A DNA stretch of 64,000 nt from Bacteroidota bacterium (GTDB taxonomy: Bacteria > Bacteroidota > Bacteroidia > Chitinophagales > Chitinophagaceae). The stretch lies in the NCBI GenBank assembly GCA_018266555.1, contig JAFEAF010000009.1:1-64000 (forward strand), in the 5' to 3' direction. Shown piece after piece: positions 32,601 through 39,412 of the stretch (the first letter of the stretch is position 1; every line of letters starts with the position of its first letter). The notes below the pieces were generated by a model. It was not told the DNA's origin. It searched no databases and saw only the letters and a list, made by a program, of their open reading frames with translations. A program made the position numbers and the translations under genes.

Positions 32601-32648
32601 AGCGATGATGAAAAATACCGCAGCATTCAGAAAATAATTAAACAGTAA
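29616..32648 (+). CDS. Secreted BNR/Asp-box (sortilin-like) beta-propeller protein with T9SS sorting domain
   Basis: 1010 residues from a GTG start, chosen because it supplies the N-terminal hydrophobic signal (TCAVVAAVIVFLTI); the next Met lies well inside the mature protein. Repeated Asp-box motifs (SSDGGNTWARV, KSIDNGVTWTKL, RSSDGGNTFQT) and the overall layout indicate one or two multi-bladed beta-propellers like those of sortilin (VPS10) and BNR glycosidases. No sialidase or cellulase active site is evident. The C-terminal 65 residues form a T9SS type A sorting domain (ISILLYNSSGQQVF, DISNLSSGTYILSIY). It probably acts as a surface or released binding protein or hydrolase. Confidence 0.85.
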   Translation: MKTRLYILTCAVVAAVIVFLTISKTKKESKKISVATFKEEDEEQEARYTEMRARYDFDMMKNPVTGKIPEHIYETELDFARNIPERNLGQGGLARLDDLNTYYPAGPNNQGGRTRALAYDVRYNGSSNKVILAGGVSGGIMRSSDGGNTWARVSPDNEIHNVTCIAQDPRTGNQNTWYAGGGEPYGNSADELGALYLGFGLYKSIDNGVTWTKLPLNSITDFNGTLLAAGVLEAFDNPFDFVHKIVINPVTGDLYVAVHRRLVRSSDGGNTFQTVFGSGVTATATGGQMDIAISNTGKLILAVNGSNPDLTLRGVWTSSTGNFGSWTRIAGGSTLGVDSVANWRGNSYKNYAGSTTPISKRILLGMAPSNQNIVYVLYENGLSNTAPDNKPEADLFKLDMTSGNTWTNLSANMPDFNGSTNNAATDPFTVQGGYDMFVGVKPDNPNFVLLGGSSLYRSTDGFTTTTNTSWIGGYGNTLPNLSYYGSTAFPNDPTKWSHPDIHNIAFNPTNSSEVICANDGGLQITSNITGSTGSEPVTWNYITNYQTLQYYNVSMDPGTGRNNFLGGAQDNGVQFRDKMQLIGTAPADSNNHIRILGGDGGHTGMSSLDNINNQQFFYASFQLGSIRRFKISASPKTDNITPKNLTTDGTSGEFGEFITNFLLDPDNSQNLYYINYNRLFRTTSASTVDSTSWTEMTGVSAAVNPGNPTAGTNIGIRALSVTRGPYNTNHVLYIGTTNGKIFRLNDPQNAAATTAPVDITPSASLGWAAGSNVQDIAVNPNYDNEILAVVSNYGVISIWWTNNAKSATPTWKNAEGNLTLPSFRSAAIVVKKDASNNPVTEYYVGTSVGLYSAVNINTTLTGGGSPTWQREGGSVLNFAVIQSIAYRPVDNVMVLGTHGNGMYYTFLGTPNFIPNQVTGVNNPVTNDKNFIKAIFPTVSNGPIQYRTGNMFTIKKISILLYNSSGQQVFHSVAGYNDGSIDISNLSSGTYILSIYSDDEKYRSIQKIIKQ

Positions 32649-32728
32649 TCCCTGATTAATACATTATCAGGAAAAATTATTTAACAAACCCTGTTATGCA
32701 TTTTCCTTATTCTTTACATCATAGCAGC

Positions 32729-33262
32729 ATGAAAACATTTTTTACATTTCTGGTAATGACTTTTATTGCTGTGTTGCCGGTTGCAGCACAAAAAACTCCG
32801 GTTGTAAAAATGTATGCGTTTATACAACATGTTTTACCCGGTGCTAAAAAGAATATCATCGTGGATGAAAGCGGAAAAACTATAGAGCCGGCAACATCAC
32901 AAAAAATGAATTATTATTTCTATGCTGAAAAAAAGAAGTCTGAGGTAATTAAAATAACAGGAATCTGGATGTATGGAGAAAAGTATAATGCTCAGGTAGA
33001 TAAGGGTATTCCTGCCCCAGTTGAACTATTTGAATCCATTTCATCAAACCAATCAGGAAAAACAGTATTGACACCTGCCGAAGGAAATGAATTCCTGCAG
33101 GTGCTTCCTCTATCCATCATTTCGAAAAACAAAAAAATCCCTTCTTATTTAAAAAAATTAATCCGGCAAAATGAATTGGTTTTAATTTATTTATGGAAAG
33201 GAAAAACATGGTATTTGCCGGTAAAAAAAATTAAATCCCTGCAGCCTGTTGCATCTGTATGA
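32729..33262 (+). CDS. Small secreted protein of unknown function
   Basis: 177 residues from the ATG at 32729. That start opens a standard signal peptide (MKTFFTFLVMTFIAVLPVAAQ), whereas the ATG 33 bases upstream adds an untypical leader. The mature part is Lys-rich (about 155 residues) with no Cys and no recognised domain. It lies 80 bp behind the BNR-repeat gene on the same strand and ends before a terminator, so the two could share a transcript. Periplasmic or outer-membrane association is inferred from the signal peptide only. Confidence 0.7.
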   Translation: MKTFFTFLVMTFIAVLPVAAQKTPVVKMYAFIQHVLPGAKKNIIVDESGKTIEPATSQKMNYYFYAEKKKSEVIKITGIWMYGEKYNAQVDKGIPAPVELFESISSNQSGKTVLTPAEGNEFLQVLPLSIISKNKKIPSYLKKLIRQNELVLIYLWKGKTWYLPVKKIKSLQPVASV

Positions 33263-33308
33263 AAATTTTATACTTTTAGGCATTCGATTGCTTGCCATCA
33301 GGCAACAG

Positions 33309-33337
33309 GCGGTATCAAACGATGCCGCTTTTTATTT
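33309..33337 (+). terminator. Rho-independent terminator
   Basis: Arms GCGGTATC and GATGCCGC (one G-U pair in RNA), AAAC loop, then TTTTTATTT. It separates the secreted-protein gene from the flavoprotein gene upstream of the nuo operon. Confidence 0.75.
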
Positions 33338-33408
33338 CCGTTTAAATACGATATAGGATTCATATTCATTTTATCTTTACAGTTTAATTTCATTTTAAAA
33401 ACCAACGC

Positions 33409-34128
33409 ATGGCTTTACTACCCTGGCAAACCGGGAAAGTTATCCGGATAGAAGATCATACTCATAATACCAGGAGATTCTGGATCGAGGTTCCCGGTTT
33501 AACTTCTTTTAATTTCATTCCGGGACAGTTTGTTACCCTGGATCTTCCTATTCATGAAAAGCCCAACAAAAGATGGCGCAGCTACTCCATTGCCAGTTGG
33601 CCCGATGGCACCAATGTATTTGAACTTGTAATTGTATTGACACCCGGTGGTGCAGGAACCAATTATCTTTTCAATAATGTCACGATGGGCAGTGAATTAT
33701 CTTTTCGGGGTGCCCAGGGAGTATTTACCCTGCACAACGATCTGGATAAAGAAATTTTTATGATTTGTACCGGAACGGGCATTGCTCCTTTCCGCAGTAT
33801 GATGAATTATCTCCGGATTCATAAAACTCCCTTCAAAAAAATCAATCTTATTTTTGGATGCCGTTATCAAAAAGATATTCTTTATTTTGAAGAAATGAAA
33901 AACCTGCAGAATGAACTACCGGGATTCCAATATATACCCACTTTATCACGGGAAGAATGGGAAGGGGAAAAAGGGTATGTACATCCTGTTTATGAAGAAT
34001 TGGTTGCAGACCGGCAACCCGCTCATTTTTATTTGTGCGGTTGGAAAAACATGATTGATGAAGCTAAAAAAAGAATTTTGGATTTAGGTTACGATAGAAA
34101 ATCTATCCACCAGGAATTATATGGATAA
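33409..34128 (+). CDS. Ferredoxin-NADP reductase-like FAD/NAD(P) oxidoreductase
   Basis: 239 residues. An N-terminal FAD-binding beta-barrel with RSYSIAS (the RxYS flavin motif, about residue 64), then a nucleotide-binding domain with CTGTGIAPFRSM (pyrophosphate binding), FGCRYQKDILYFEEM and the late FYLCGWKNMIDEAKK motif. No iron-sulfur domain is attached, so it needs a separate electron partner. Family members move electrons between NAD(P)H and ferredoxin or flavodoxin. It lies 106 bp upstream of nuoA, whose operon lacks the NADH-input subunits, so a link to complex I is conceivable (inference). Confidence 0.85.
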   Translation: MALLPWQTGKVIRIEDHTHNTRRFWIEVPGLTSFNFIPGQFVTLDLPIHEKPNKRWRSYSIASWPDGTNVFELVIVLTPGGAGTNYLFNNVTMGSELSFRGAQGVFTLHNDLDKEIFMICTGTGIAPFRSMMNYLRIHKTPFKKINLIFGCRYQKDILYFEEMKNLQNELPGFQYIPTLSREEWEGEKGYVHPVYEELVADRQPAHFYLCGWKNMIDEAKKRILDLGYDRKSIHQELYG

Positions 34129-34234
34129 TACATTACAATTTTTTCCCGTGAATGTTTTTTACAACATTCCTTTTGACAGCCTGTGTATTAATTTTTGAGA
34201 GTTACTTGCTATATTCGTGTAAATCAATTTTTGC

Positions 34235-34585
34235 ATGGGCGCCGGTTCATTAATTGCTCTCACTATTGCCGCTATCACTTTTTCCGGAATTGCCATTCTG
34301 GTTGCCAAGCTGATTACAAAAGCTACCACCAATAAACAAAAAGGTGAACCGTATGAATGTGGTGTTCCTACCCAGGGGCCAAACTGGGTGCAATTCAATG
34401 TAGGCTATTATTTATTTGCATTGCTTTTTTTAATTTTTGATGTGGAATTGATTTTTTTATTTCCCTGGGCAGTAGTAGTAAAAAAAATCGGGTGGACGGC
34501 GCTTGTTGAAATCATTATATTTTTCTTTATCCTTTTTACAGGGTTTTTATATGCACATAAAAAAGGAGCTTTGAAATGGAAATAG
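34235..34585 (+). CDS. nuoA: NADH-quinone oxidoreductase subunit A
   Basis: 116 residues with three membrane spans. First gene of the complex I operon. The family signature [13 protein letters not shown] (matrix/cytoplasmic loop with the conserved Cys) and [25 protein letters not shown] are clear. NuoA helps anchor the quinone-binding arm to the membrane arm. Followed after 43 bp by nuoB; that spacer carries a REP-like palindrome. Confidence 0.97.
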   Translation: MGAGSLIALTIAAITFSGIAILVAKLITKATTNKQKGEPYECGVPTQGPNWVQFNVGYYLFALLFLIFDVELIFLFPWAVVVKKIGWTALVEIIIFFFILFTGFLYAHKKGALKWK

Positions 34586-34628
34586 AACGCCCCCTAATTC
34601 CCCAACGGGGACTTATAAAAAATCACTG
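34586..34628. repeat. REP-like imperfect palindrome between nuoA and nuoB
   Basis: CCCCCTAATTCCCC next to CGGGGACTT, the same kind of C-rich/G-rich palindrome seen at 34670-34700 and 39371-39402. Probably a dispersed Bacteroidota intergenic element. Confidence 0.45.
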
Positions 34629-35213
34629 ATGAATGATTCTTTAAATAATAAAGACAGTTCACAAAGCCCCTCCTTCGGAGGGGTTGGGGAGGCCTTTCCC
34701 GGCACCGTACATCAAACTCCCGGCGGAGGAGTTTTATTAGGTAAAATGGACCAGGTGATCAATTGGGCACGAAGTAATTCTCTCTGGCCATTGGTTTTTG
34801 GAACTAGTTGTTGTGCTATTGAAATGATGAGCGCCGCTGCTGCAAAATATGATTGGTCACGGTTTGGGTTTGAAGTAGCAAGAGCTACACCAAGACAAGC
34901 TGATGTAATAATCATTGCAGGAACGATTGTAAATAAAATGGCCCCGGTGCTGAAACGATTGTATGATCAAATGGCCGATCCGAAATATGTAGTAGCGATG
35001 GGAGCATGCGCTACAAGCGGTGGCCCTTTTTTTTATAACACGTATTCTGTAGTTAAAGGAGCTGATCATGTGATTCCGGTAGACGTATATATTGCCGGAT
35101 GCCCGCCACGGCCGGAAGCATTGATTCATGCTTTGATCACATTGCAGGAAAAAATCAAAAGCGGTTTAACAAGAGAACAAATCCGTATGAAAAAGCCTGA
35201 GCAATCTTTTTAA
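34629..35213 (+). CDS. nuoB: NADH-quinone oxidoreductase subunit B
   Basis: 194 residues. Carries the N2 4Fe-4S cluster next to the quinone site; the four ligands C61, C62 ([10 protein letters not shown]), C127 (GACATSGG) and C158 (AGCPPRPEA) are present. Residues 1-39 are unusual: codons about 14-25 are translated from a palindromic repeat (34670-34700), giving [11 protein letters not shown]. An internal ATG at codon 40 would remove this but would begin very close to the conserved [10 protein letters not shown] block. Its last codon touches nuoC (TAA then ATG). Confidence 0.95.
   Translation: MNDSLNNKDSSQSPSFGGVGEAFPGTVHQTPGGGVLLGKMDQVINWARSNSLWPLVFGTSCCAIEMMSAAAAKYDWSRFGFEVARATPRQADVIIIAGTIVNKMAPVLKRLYDQMADPKYVVAMGACATSGGPFFYNTYSVVKGADHVIPVDVYIAGCPPRPEALIHALITLQEKIKSGLTREQIRMKKPEQSF
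34670..34700. repeat. REP-like palindrome inside the 5' coding end of nuoB
   Basis: Arms CCCCTCC and GGAGGGG with a TTC loop, followed by a G-rich tail. It resembles the palindrome in the nuoA-nuoB spacer but falls within the nuoB reading frame and is apparently translated. Confidence 0.55.
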
Positions 35214-35672
35214 ATGACAAGAGACGAACTGAAAATAAAAATAACTGAACTGTTACCTTTGGCAATTTTTGAAGAAGGCGGCGAATGGTTGAACGTAATG
35301 ATCGAACCGGCAGAGTGGCTACCATTTGCACAGCAACTTCATGATTTGACCGACCTTAAGTTTGATTATATGTTTTGTCTCACTTGCGTGGATTGGAAAA
35401 CACATTTATCCATGCTGTATCATCTGACATCCACAACATTCCGGCATACCATTGTTGTAAAATCAAAATTAGATCGCAATCAGCCGGAAATAGAAACGGT
35501 TTCGCATATATGGAGAACAGCAGAATTTCATGAAAGGGAAGTATATGAAATGTTTGGCGTAAAATTTTTGCATCATCCTGACCTTCGTTTGTTGATATTG
35601 CCCGAAGGGTGGGAAGGAAAAAACCCTATGAGAAAAGATTTTGAAGACCCTGTGAATATGATAAAACTATAA
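35214..35672 (+). CDS. nuoC: NADH-quinone oxidoreductase subunit C
   Basis: 152 residues, separate from NuoD (Bacteroides has them fused). The 30-kDa subunit signature is visible as HIWRTAEFHEREVYEMFGVKFLHHPDLRLLIL, with DVG replaced by a Bacteroidota-type MFCLTCVDW strand upstream. It helps assemble the hydrophilic arm around NuoB and NuoD. ATG directly follows the nuoB stop, which indicates translational coupling. Confidence 0.95.
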   Translation: MTRDELKIKITELLPLAIFEEGGEWLNVMIEPAEWLPFAQQLHDLTDLKFDYMFCLTCVDWKTHLSMLYHLTSTTFRHTIVVKSKLDRNQPEIETVSHIWRTAEFHEREVYEMFGVKFLHHPDLRLLILPEGWEGKNPMRKDFEDPVNMIKL

Positions 35673-35675
35673 ATG

Positions 35676-35741
35676 AATTACTAATTATTGATTTGACTAT
35701 TACAGGAATTCCAAATAATCAATAACTAATAATAAATAATC
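35676..35741. repeat. Degenerate heptanucleotide array filling the nuoC-nuoD spacer
   Basis: Five in-phase units beginning AATTACT, AATTATT (35676-35710), then a CCA interruption, then four AATAATC-type units (35714-35741), the first and last identical. The array ends six bases before the probable TTG start of nuoD. Confidence 0.7.
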
Positions 35742-35747
35742 AGCTAC

Positions 35748-36896
35748 TTGTATAGACAATCTGAAATAGTAAACGATCCTTCTAAAACTTCCCTCTTAGG
35801 AGATGAGGGAACAGACATGATCATCAATGTCGGGCCGCAGCATCCCTCAACGCATGGTGTATTACATCTTGTAATTACATTGAATGGTGAGGCGGTAAAA
35901 AAAGTAGAACCACATCTTGGCTATATTCATCGTTCCATCGAAAAAATGTGTGAAAGCCTGACTTTTCGCCAGTTTATTTATGTAACAAGTAAGATGGATT
36001 ATCTCTCTTCACACATGAACAATCATTGCTGTGCCATGTGCGTGGAAAAAGGATTGCAAATAGAAATTCCGCCGAGGGCACAGGTAATCCGTGTATTGAT
36101 GGATGAATTGACAAGGCTGGCATCACATCAACTCTGGTGGGGCGCATTGGCAATGGATGTCGGTGCATTGACTCCTTTCTTTCTTGCATTTCGGGAAAGA
36201 GAAATGATCAATGACATCATGGAAGAAACCTGCGGCACCCGGCTCACCATGAATTACATGGTTCCCGGTGGAGTGATGGCCGATCTTCATCCCAATTTTC
36301 AAAAAAGAGTGCATGCTTTCATAGATCATTTTAAAAGAAAGATTGACGAATATGATGAGTTGGTTACTGATAATATCATTTTTCAAAATCGTACCAAAGG
36401 AATCGGCTATATTTCCAAAGAAGATGCTATCTCTTACGGCATGAGTGGCCCGGCGGCAAGAGGAAGTGGGGTGCAATGTGATATCCGGAAATTATACCCT
36501 TATGAAGTGTATGACAAAGTACAATTTGAAGAAGTGATTGAAACCGCTGGTGATTGTTTTGCCCGTTACTTAGTACGGATGAAAGAGATGAAACAATCTA
36601 TTTCCATCGTAGAACAATTAATTGATAATATCCCGGAAGGTGATTTCCAGGCAAAAACAAAAGCCGTGTTGAAATTACCGAAAGGTGAATATTATTCAAG
36701 AGTGGAAACAGCAAGAGGGGAATTCGGAGTGTACATCGTAAGTGAAGGAGGCACGACACCTTACAGAATTAAATTCCGTTCACCGGGTTTTTCAAATTTA
36801 TCAGCATTGGATCACATGACAAGAGGACAAAAAATCGGTGATATGGTAGCTATCATGGGAACGTTGGATTTGGTGATACCGGATATTGACAGGTAA
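35748..36896 (+). CDS. nuoD: NADH-quinone oxidoreductase subunit D
   Basis: 382 residues from a TTG start. The first ATG (35817) would start at MIINVGPQHPSTHGV and lose the usual short N-terminal extension, so the TTG is preferred. This 49-kDa subunit forms the quinone-reduction chamber with NuoB: GPQHPSTHGVLH (quinone-site His), HLGYIHRSIEKMCE, and the C-terminal MGTLDLVIPDIDR ending with Asp-Arg are all conserved. In 14-gene operons nuoEFG follow; here the next gene is nuoH after 25 bp. Confidence 0.96.
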   Translation: MYRQSEIVNDPSKTSLLGDEGTDMIINVGPQHPSTHGVLHLVITLNGEAVKKVEPHLGYIHRSIEKMCESLTFRQFIYVTSKMDYLSSHMNNHCCAMCVEKGLQIEIPPRAQVIRVLMDELTRLASHQLWWGALAMDVGALTPFFLAFREREMINDIMEETCGTRLTMNYMVPGGVMADLHPNFQKRVHAFIDHFKRKIDEYDELVTDNIIFQNRTKGIGYISKEDAISYGMSGPAARGSGVQCDIRKLYPYEVYDKVQFEEVIETAGDCFARYLVRMKEMKQSISIVEQLIDNIPEGDFQAKTKAVLKLPKGEYYSRVETARGEFGVYIVSEGGTTPYRIKFRSPGFSNLSALDHMTRGQKIGDMVAIMGTLDLVIPDIDR

Positions 36897-36899
36897 CTG

Positions 36900-36920
36900 A
36901 AATTAAAAATTAATAATAAA
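36900..36920. repeat. Three heptamer units between nuoD and nuoH
   Basis: AAATTAA twice and TAATAAA in phase. They occupy nearly the whole 25-bp spacer where nuoEFG would be in a complete operon. Confidence 0.5.
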
Positions 36921-36921
36921 A

Positions 36922-37998
36922 GTGTGGAGTCTTCAGAATATAGCAGATAGTGTACAGCACTGGTTGTATGCAACCTTCAATCCTACCATTGCCATGCTGA
37001 TTGAATTTGCAATCATCGGAGTGTTGGCTATCGGATTATTTTCAATGTTGGGTCTCGTACTGATATATATGGAAAGAAAAGTTTCTGCATGGATGCAATT
37101 GCGGCTTGGTCCCAATCGTGTAGGGCCTAAAGGAGTTTTTCAAACCATGGCTGATACGCTCAAGCTAATCGTAAAAGAAGGAATGACACCAAACGGTGCA
37201 GACAAATTATTGTTCAATCTTGCTCCATTTATTGTTATGATTTCTGCGATGGTGATCCTGGCGCCATTGACTTTTGCAAAAGGATTCCAGATTTGGGATA
37301 TAAATATTGGCGTATTTTTTATTGCGGCTATTTCTTCACTTTCAGTAATTGGAATATTAATGGCAGGATGGGCCAGCAACAATAAATATTCATTGCTTGG
37401 AGCTATGCGAAGCGGAGCACAGATAGTAAGCTATGAATTGTCTGCCGGGCTTTCCATTTTAGCAATAGTAGTTTTAAGCGGCAGTTTAAAAATAACTGAC
37501 ATCATTGCTTCGCAGGAAAATGGCTGGTGGATATTCAAAGGCCATGTACCGGTATGGATTGCATTTGTGATTTTCATTATTGCTGTCACTGCAGAAACCA
37601 ACCGGGCGCCTTTTGACCTGGCCGAAGCTGAATCAGAATTAACCGCGGGTTTTCATACGGAATACTCAGGAATGAAATTCGCTTTGTTTTTCCTGGCAGA
37701 GTATGTAAATATTTTTGTTGTTTGTGCCCTCGGAGCCATTTTATTTTTGGGAGGATGGATGCCTTTGCACTTTGGCACAGGAACCAAATTCAATGAAGTG
37801 ATGGATTATATTCCTTCATCTGTTTGGTTTTTTGGTAAAACATTTTTCCTGATTTTCGTGATCATGTGGTTCCGGTGGACATTCCCAAGATTGCGGATTG
37901 ACCAATTACTGAACCTGGAATGGAAGTATTTATTACCTATCAGCATGATCAATTTATTATTGGTAACATTAATCGCTATTTTGAACTGGCATTTTTAA
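36922..37998 (+). CDS. nuoH: NADH-quinone oxidoreductase subunit H
   Basis: 358 residues from a GTG start. About eight membrane spans. It holds the quinone entry channel and couples the two arms: MERKVSAWMQLRLGPNRVGPKG, AETNRAPFDLAEAESELTAGFHTEYSGMKFALFFLAEY and the C-terminal RWTFPRLRIDQLL are diagnostic. All key Glu and Arg residues of the E-channel loop appear intact. Confidence 0.97.
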   Translation: MWSLQNIADSVQHWLYATFNPTIAMLIEFAIIGVLAIGLFSMLGLVLIYMERKVSAWMQLRLGPNRVGPKGVFQTMADTLKLIVKEGMTPNGADKLLFNLAPFIVMISAMVILAPLTFAKGFQIWDINIGVFFIAAISSLSVIGILMAGWASNNKYSLLGAMRSGAQIVSYELSAGLSILAIVVLSGSLKITDIIASQENGWWIFKGHVPVWIAFVIFIIAVTAETNRAPFDLAEAESELTAGFHTEYSGMKFALFFLAEYVNIFVVCALGAILFLGGWMPLHFGTGTKFNEVMDYIPSSVWFFGKTFFLIFVIMWFRWTFPRLRIDQLLNLEWKYLLPISMINLLLVTLIAILNWHF

Positions 37999-38007
37999 AT
38001 TTTTAAA

Positions 38008-38490
38008 ATGAGTTTTATAAAAAATTATATCGGTGATGTGTGGGGTGCAGTGAAATCCCTGGCCGCAGGAATGAAACTGACCGGTCATTATGCACTGCAT
38101 CACAAAAAAGAGAAGATCACACAACAATACCCGGACAACAAGGATACACTTAATTTACCGGAGCGCTTTCGGGGTGAAGTGGTATTGATTCATGATGAAA
38201 ACAATGAACATGCCTGCACCGGTTGCACCGCTTGCGAATTGGCCTGCCCGAATGGAACTATCAAGATCATTACCAAATTTGACCTGACCCCTGAGGGAAA
38301 AAAGAAAAAAGCGCTGGACACTTTTGTATATCACCTCGATCTATGTACCATGTGCAACCTGTGCATTGAAGCCTGTCCTACTTCAGCCATCAAAATGGAT
38401 CAAACTTTTGAACATAGTGTGACCGACCGGAGTGAATTGATTAAAACATTGAATAAACCCGGGTCAAAAATCCGGGAAGGTGTGGAATAA
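38008..38490 (+). CDS. nuoI: NADH-quinone oxidoreductase subunit I (2x 4Fe-4S)
   Basis: 160 residues. Two ferredoxin-type CxxCxxCxxxCP motifs at C70-C80 (CTGCTACELACP) and C113-C123 (CTMCNLCIEACP) ligate clusters N6a and N6b. These carry electrons from the input module, or from a ferredoxin if that module is absent, to NuoB. It starts 9 bp after nuoH. In 11-subunit complexes this subunit is the presumed entry point. Confidence 0.97.
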   Translation: MSFIKNYIGDVWGAVKSLAAGMKLTGHYALHHKKEKITQQYPDNKDTLNLPERFRGEVVLIHDENNEHACTGCTACELACPNGTIKIITKFDLTPEGKKKKALDTFVYHLDLCTMCNLCIEACPTSAIKMDQTFEHSVTDRSELIKTLNKPGSKIREGVE

Positions 38491-38546
38491 GATCAAAAAC
38501 AAATCACAAACATCAGATAATGATAAACAGTTTTTGAATTTTTGAA

Positions 38547-39062
38547 ATGACTGCTTCGCAAATTATATTTTACCTGATTGCAGCCTTTATTCTTGGCTTT
38601 GGCATTTTGTCAATGACAACAAGGAAAATTTTCCGGTCAGCAATCTGGTTGCTGTTCTCTCTCATTGGCGTTTCCGGATTGTATTTCTGGCTGCAGGTGG
38701 AATTTATTGCTGCGGTGCAAATCGTAGTATATGTCGGAGGCATCGTAGTATTGATCATCTTTTCCATATTTCTTACACAACAATCGGGTATAGAAATGCC
38801 GAAAGCTCCTTTCAAAAGAACAATTGCTTCGGTATTAACTGTGTTATTTGGATTTGCATTTACCTATTTACTTATTTCTAAAAATAATTTTCAGGCTGGT
38901 GATGGAAAATTTAATGCAGATGTTTCCACAATCGGTACCCGGATGCTCAGTGCGGGAGAGCAGGGATTTGCTTTGCCCTTTGAAGCAGTAAGTATTTTAT
39001 TATTGGCGGCAATGATCGGATGTATTGTAATCGCCATGAAATCAAAACCTGAGGAAAAATGA
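38547..39062 (+). CDS. nuoJ: NADH-quinone oxidoreductase subunit J
   Basis: 171 residues, five membrane spans. The third span contains the family signature EFIAAVQIVVYVGGIVVLIIF, with the pi-bulge region important for coupling. The stop overlaps the nuoK start (ATGA at 39059), so the two are translationally coupled. Confidence 0.96.
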   Translation: MTASQIIFYLIAAFILGFGILSMTTRKIFRSAIWLLFSLIGVSGLYFWLQVEFIAAVQIVVYVGGIVVLIIFSIFLTQQSGIEMPKAPFKRTIASVLTVLFGFAFTYLLISKNNFQAGDGKFNADVSTIGTRMLSAGEQGFALPFEAVSILLLAAMIGCIVIAMKSKPEEK

Positions 39063-39373
39063 ACGGAATACCCATCAGCCATATTTTATTTGTTAGCACT
39101 GCACTTTTTTTTATCGGCATGTACGGTATGTTTACCCGCCGAAACATGATCACTATGCTGATGGCTATTGAGTTGATATTAAACAGTGTCAATATCAATT
39201 TCGTAGTGTTCAACAAATACCTGTGGCCCGGAAAAATGGATGGAATCTTTTTTACCATATTTATTATAACAATTGCTGCCGCAGAAGCTGCTGTGGCCAT
39301 TGCTATAATCATTAACCTGTACCGAAGTCATAAATCCATTGATGTGGAGGATGCGGCTGAAATGAAATACTAA
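39059..39373 (+). CDS. nuoK: NADH-quinone oxidoreductase subunit K
   Basis: 104 residues, three spans, one of the small antiporter-like subunits (MrpC type). Conserved membrane Glu residues lie in LMAIELILNSVNINFV and ITIAAAEAAVAIAI. It overlaps nuoJ by 4 bases. A REP-like palindrome fills the gap to nuoL. Confidence 0.96.
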   Translation: MNGIPISHILFVSTALFFIGMYGMFTRRNMITMLMAIELILNSVNINFVVFNKYLWPGKMDGIFFTIFIITIAAAEAAVAIAIIINLYRSHKSIDVEDAAEMKY

Positions 39374-39402
39374 ACCCCTGATCCCTGAAGGGAATTAGGT
39401 TT
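39371..39402. repeat. REP-like palindrome between nuoK and nuoL
   Basis: Outer arms TAAACC and GGTTTA, with inner C-rich and G-rich arms around TGAA (ATCCCT, GGGAAT). Same family as the palindromes at the nuoA-nuoB junction. It overlaps the last bases of nuoK. Confidence 0.5.
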
Positions 39403-39412
39403 AAACAGATAA

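Noticed and set aside
29616-32648. BNR-repeat protein as a sialidase or cellulase
   Set aside because: Asp-box motifs alone do not show catalysis; no sialidase Arg triad or glycosidase acid pair was recognised.
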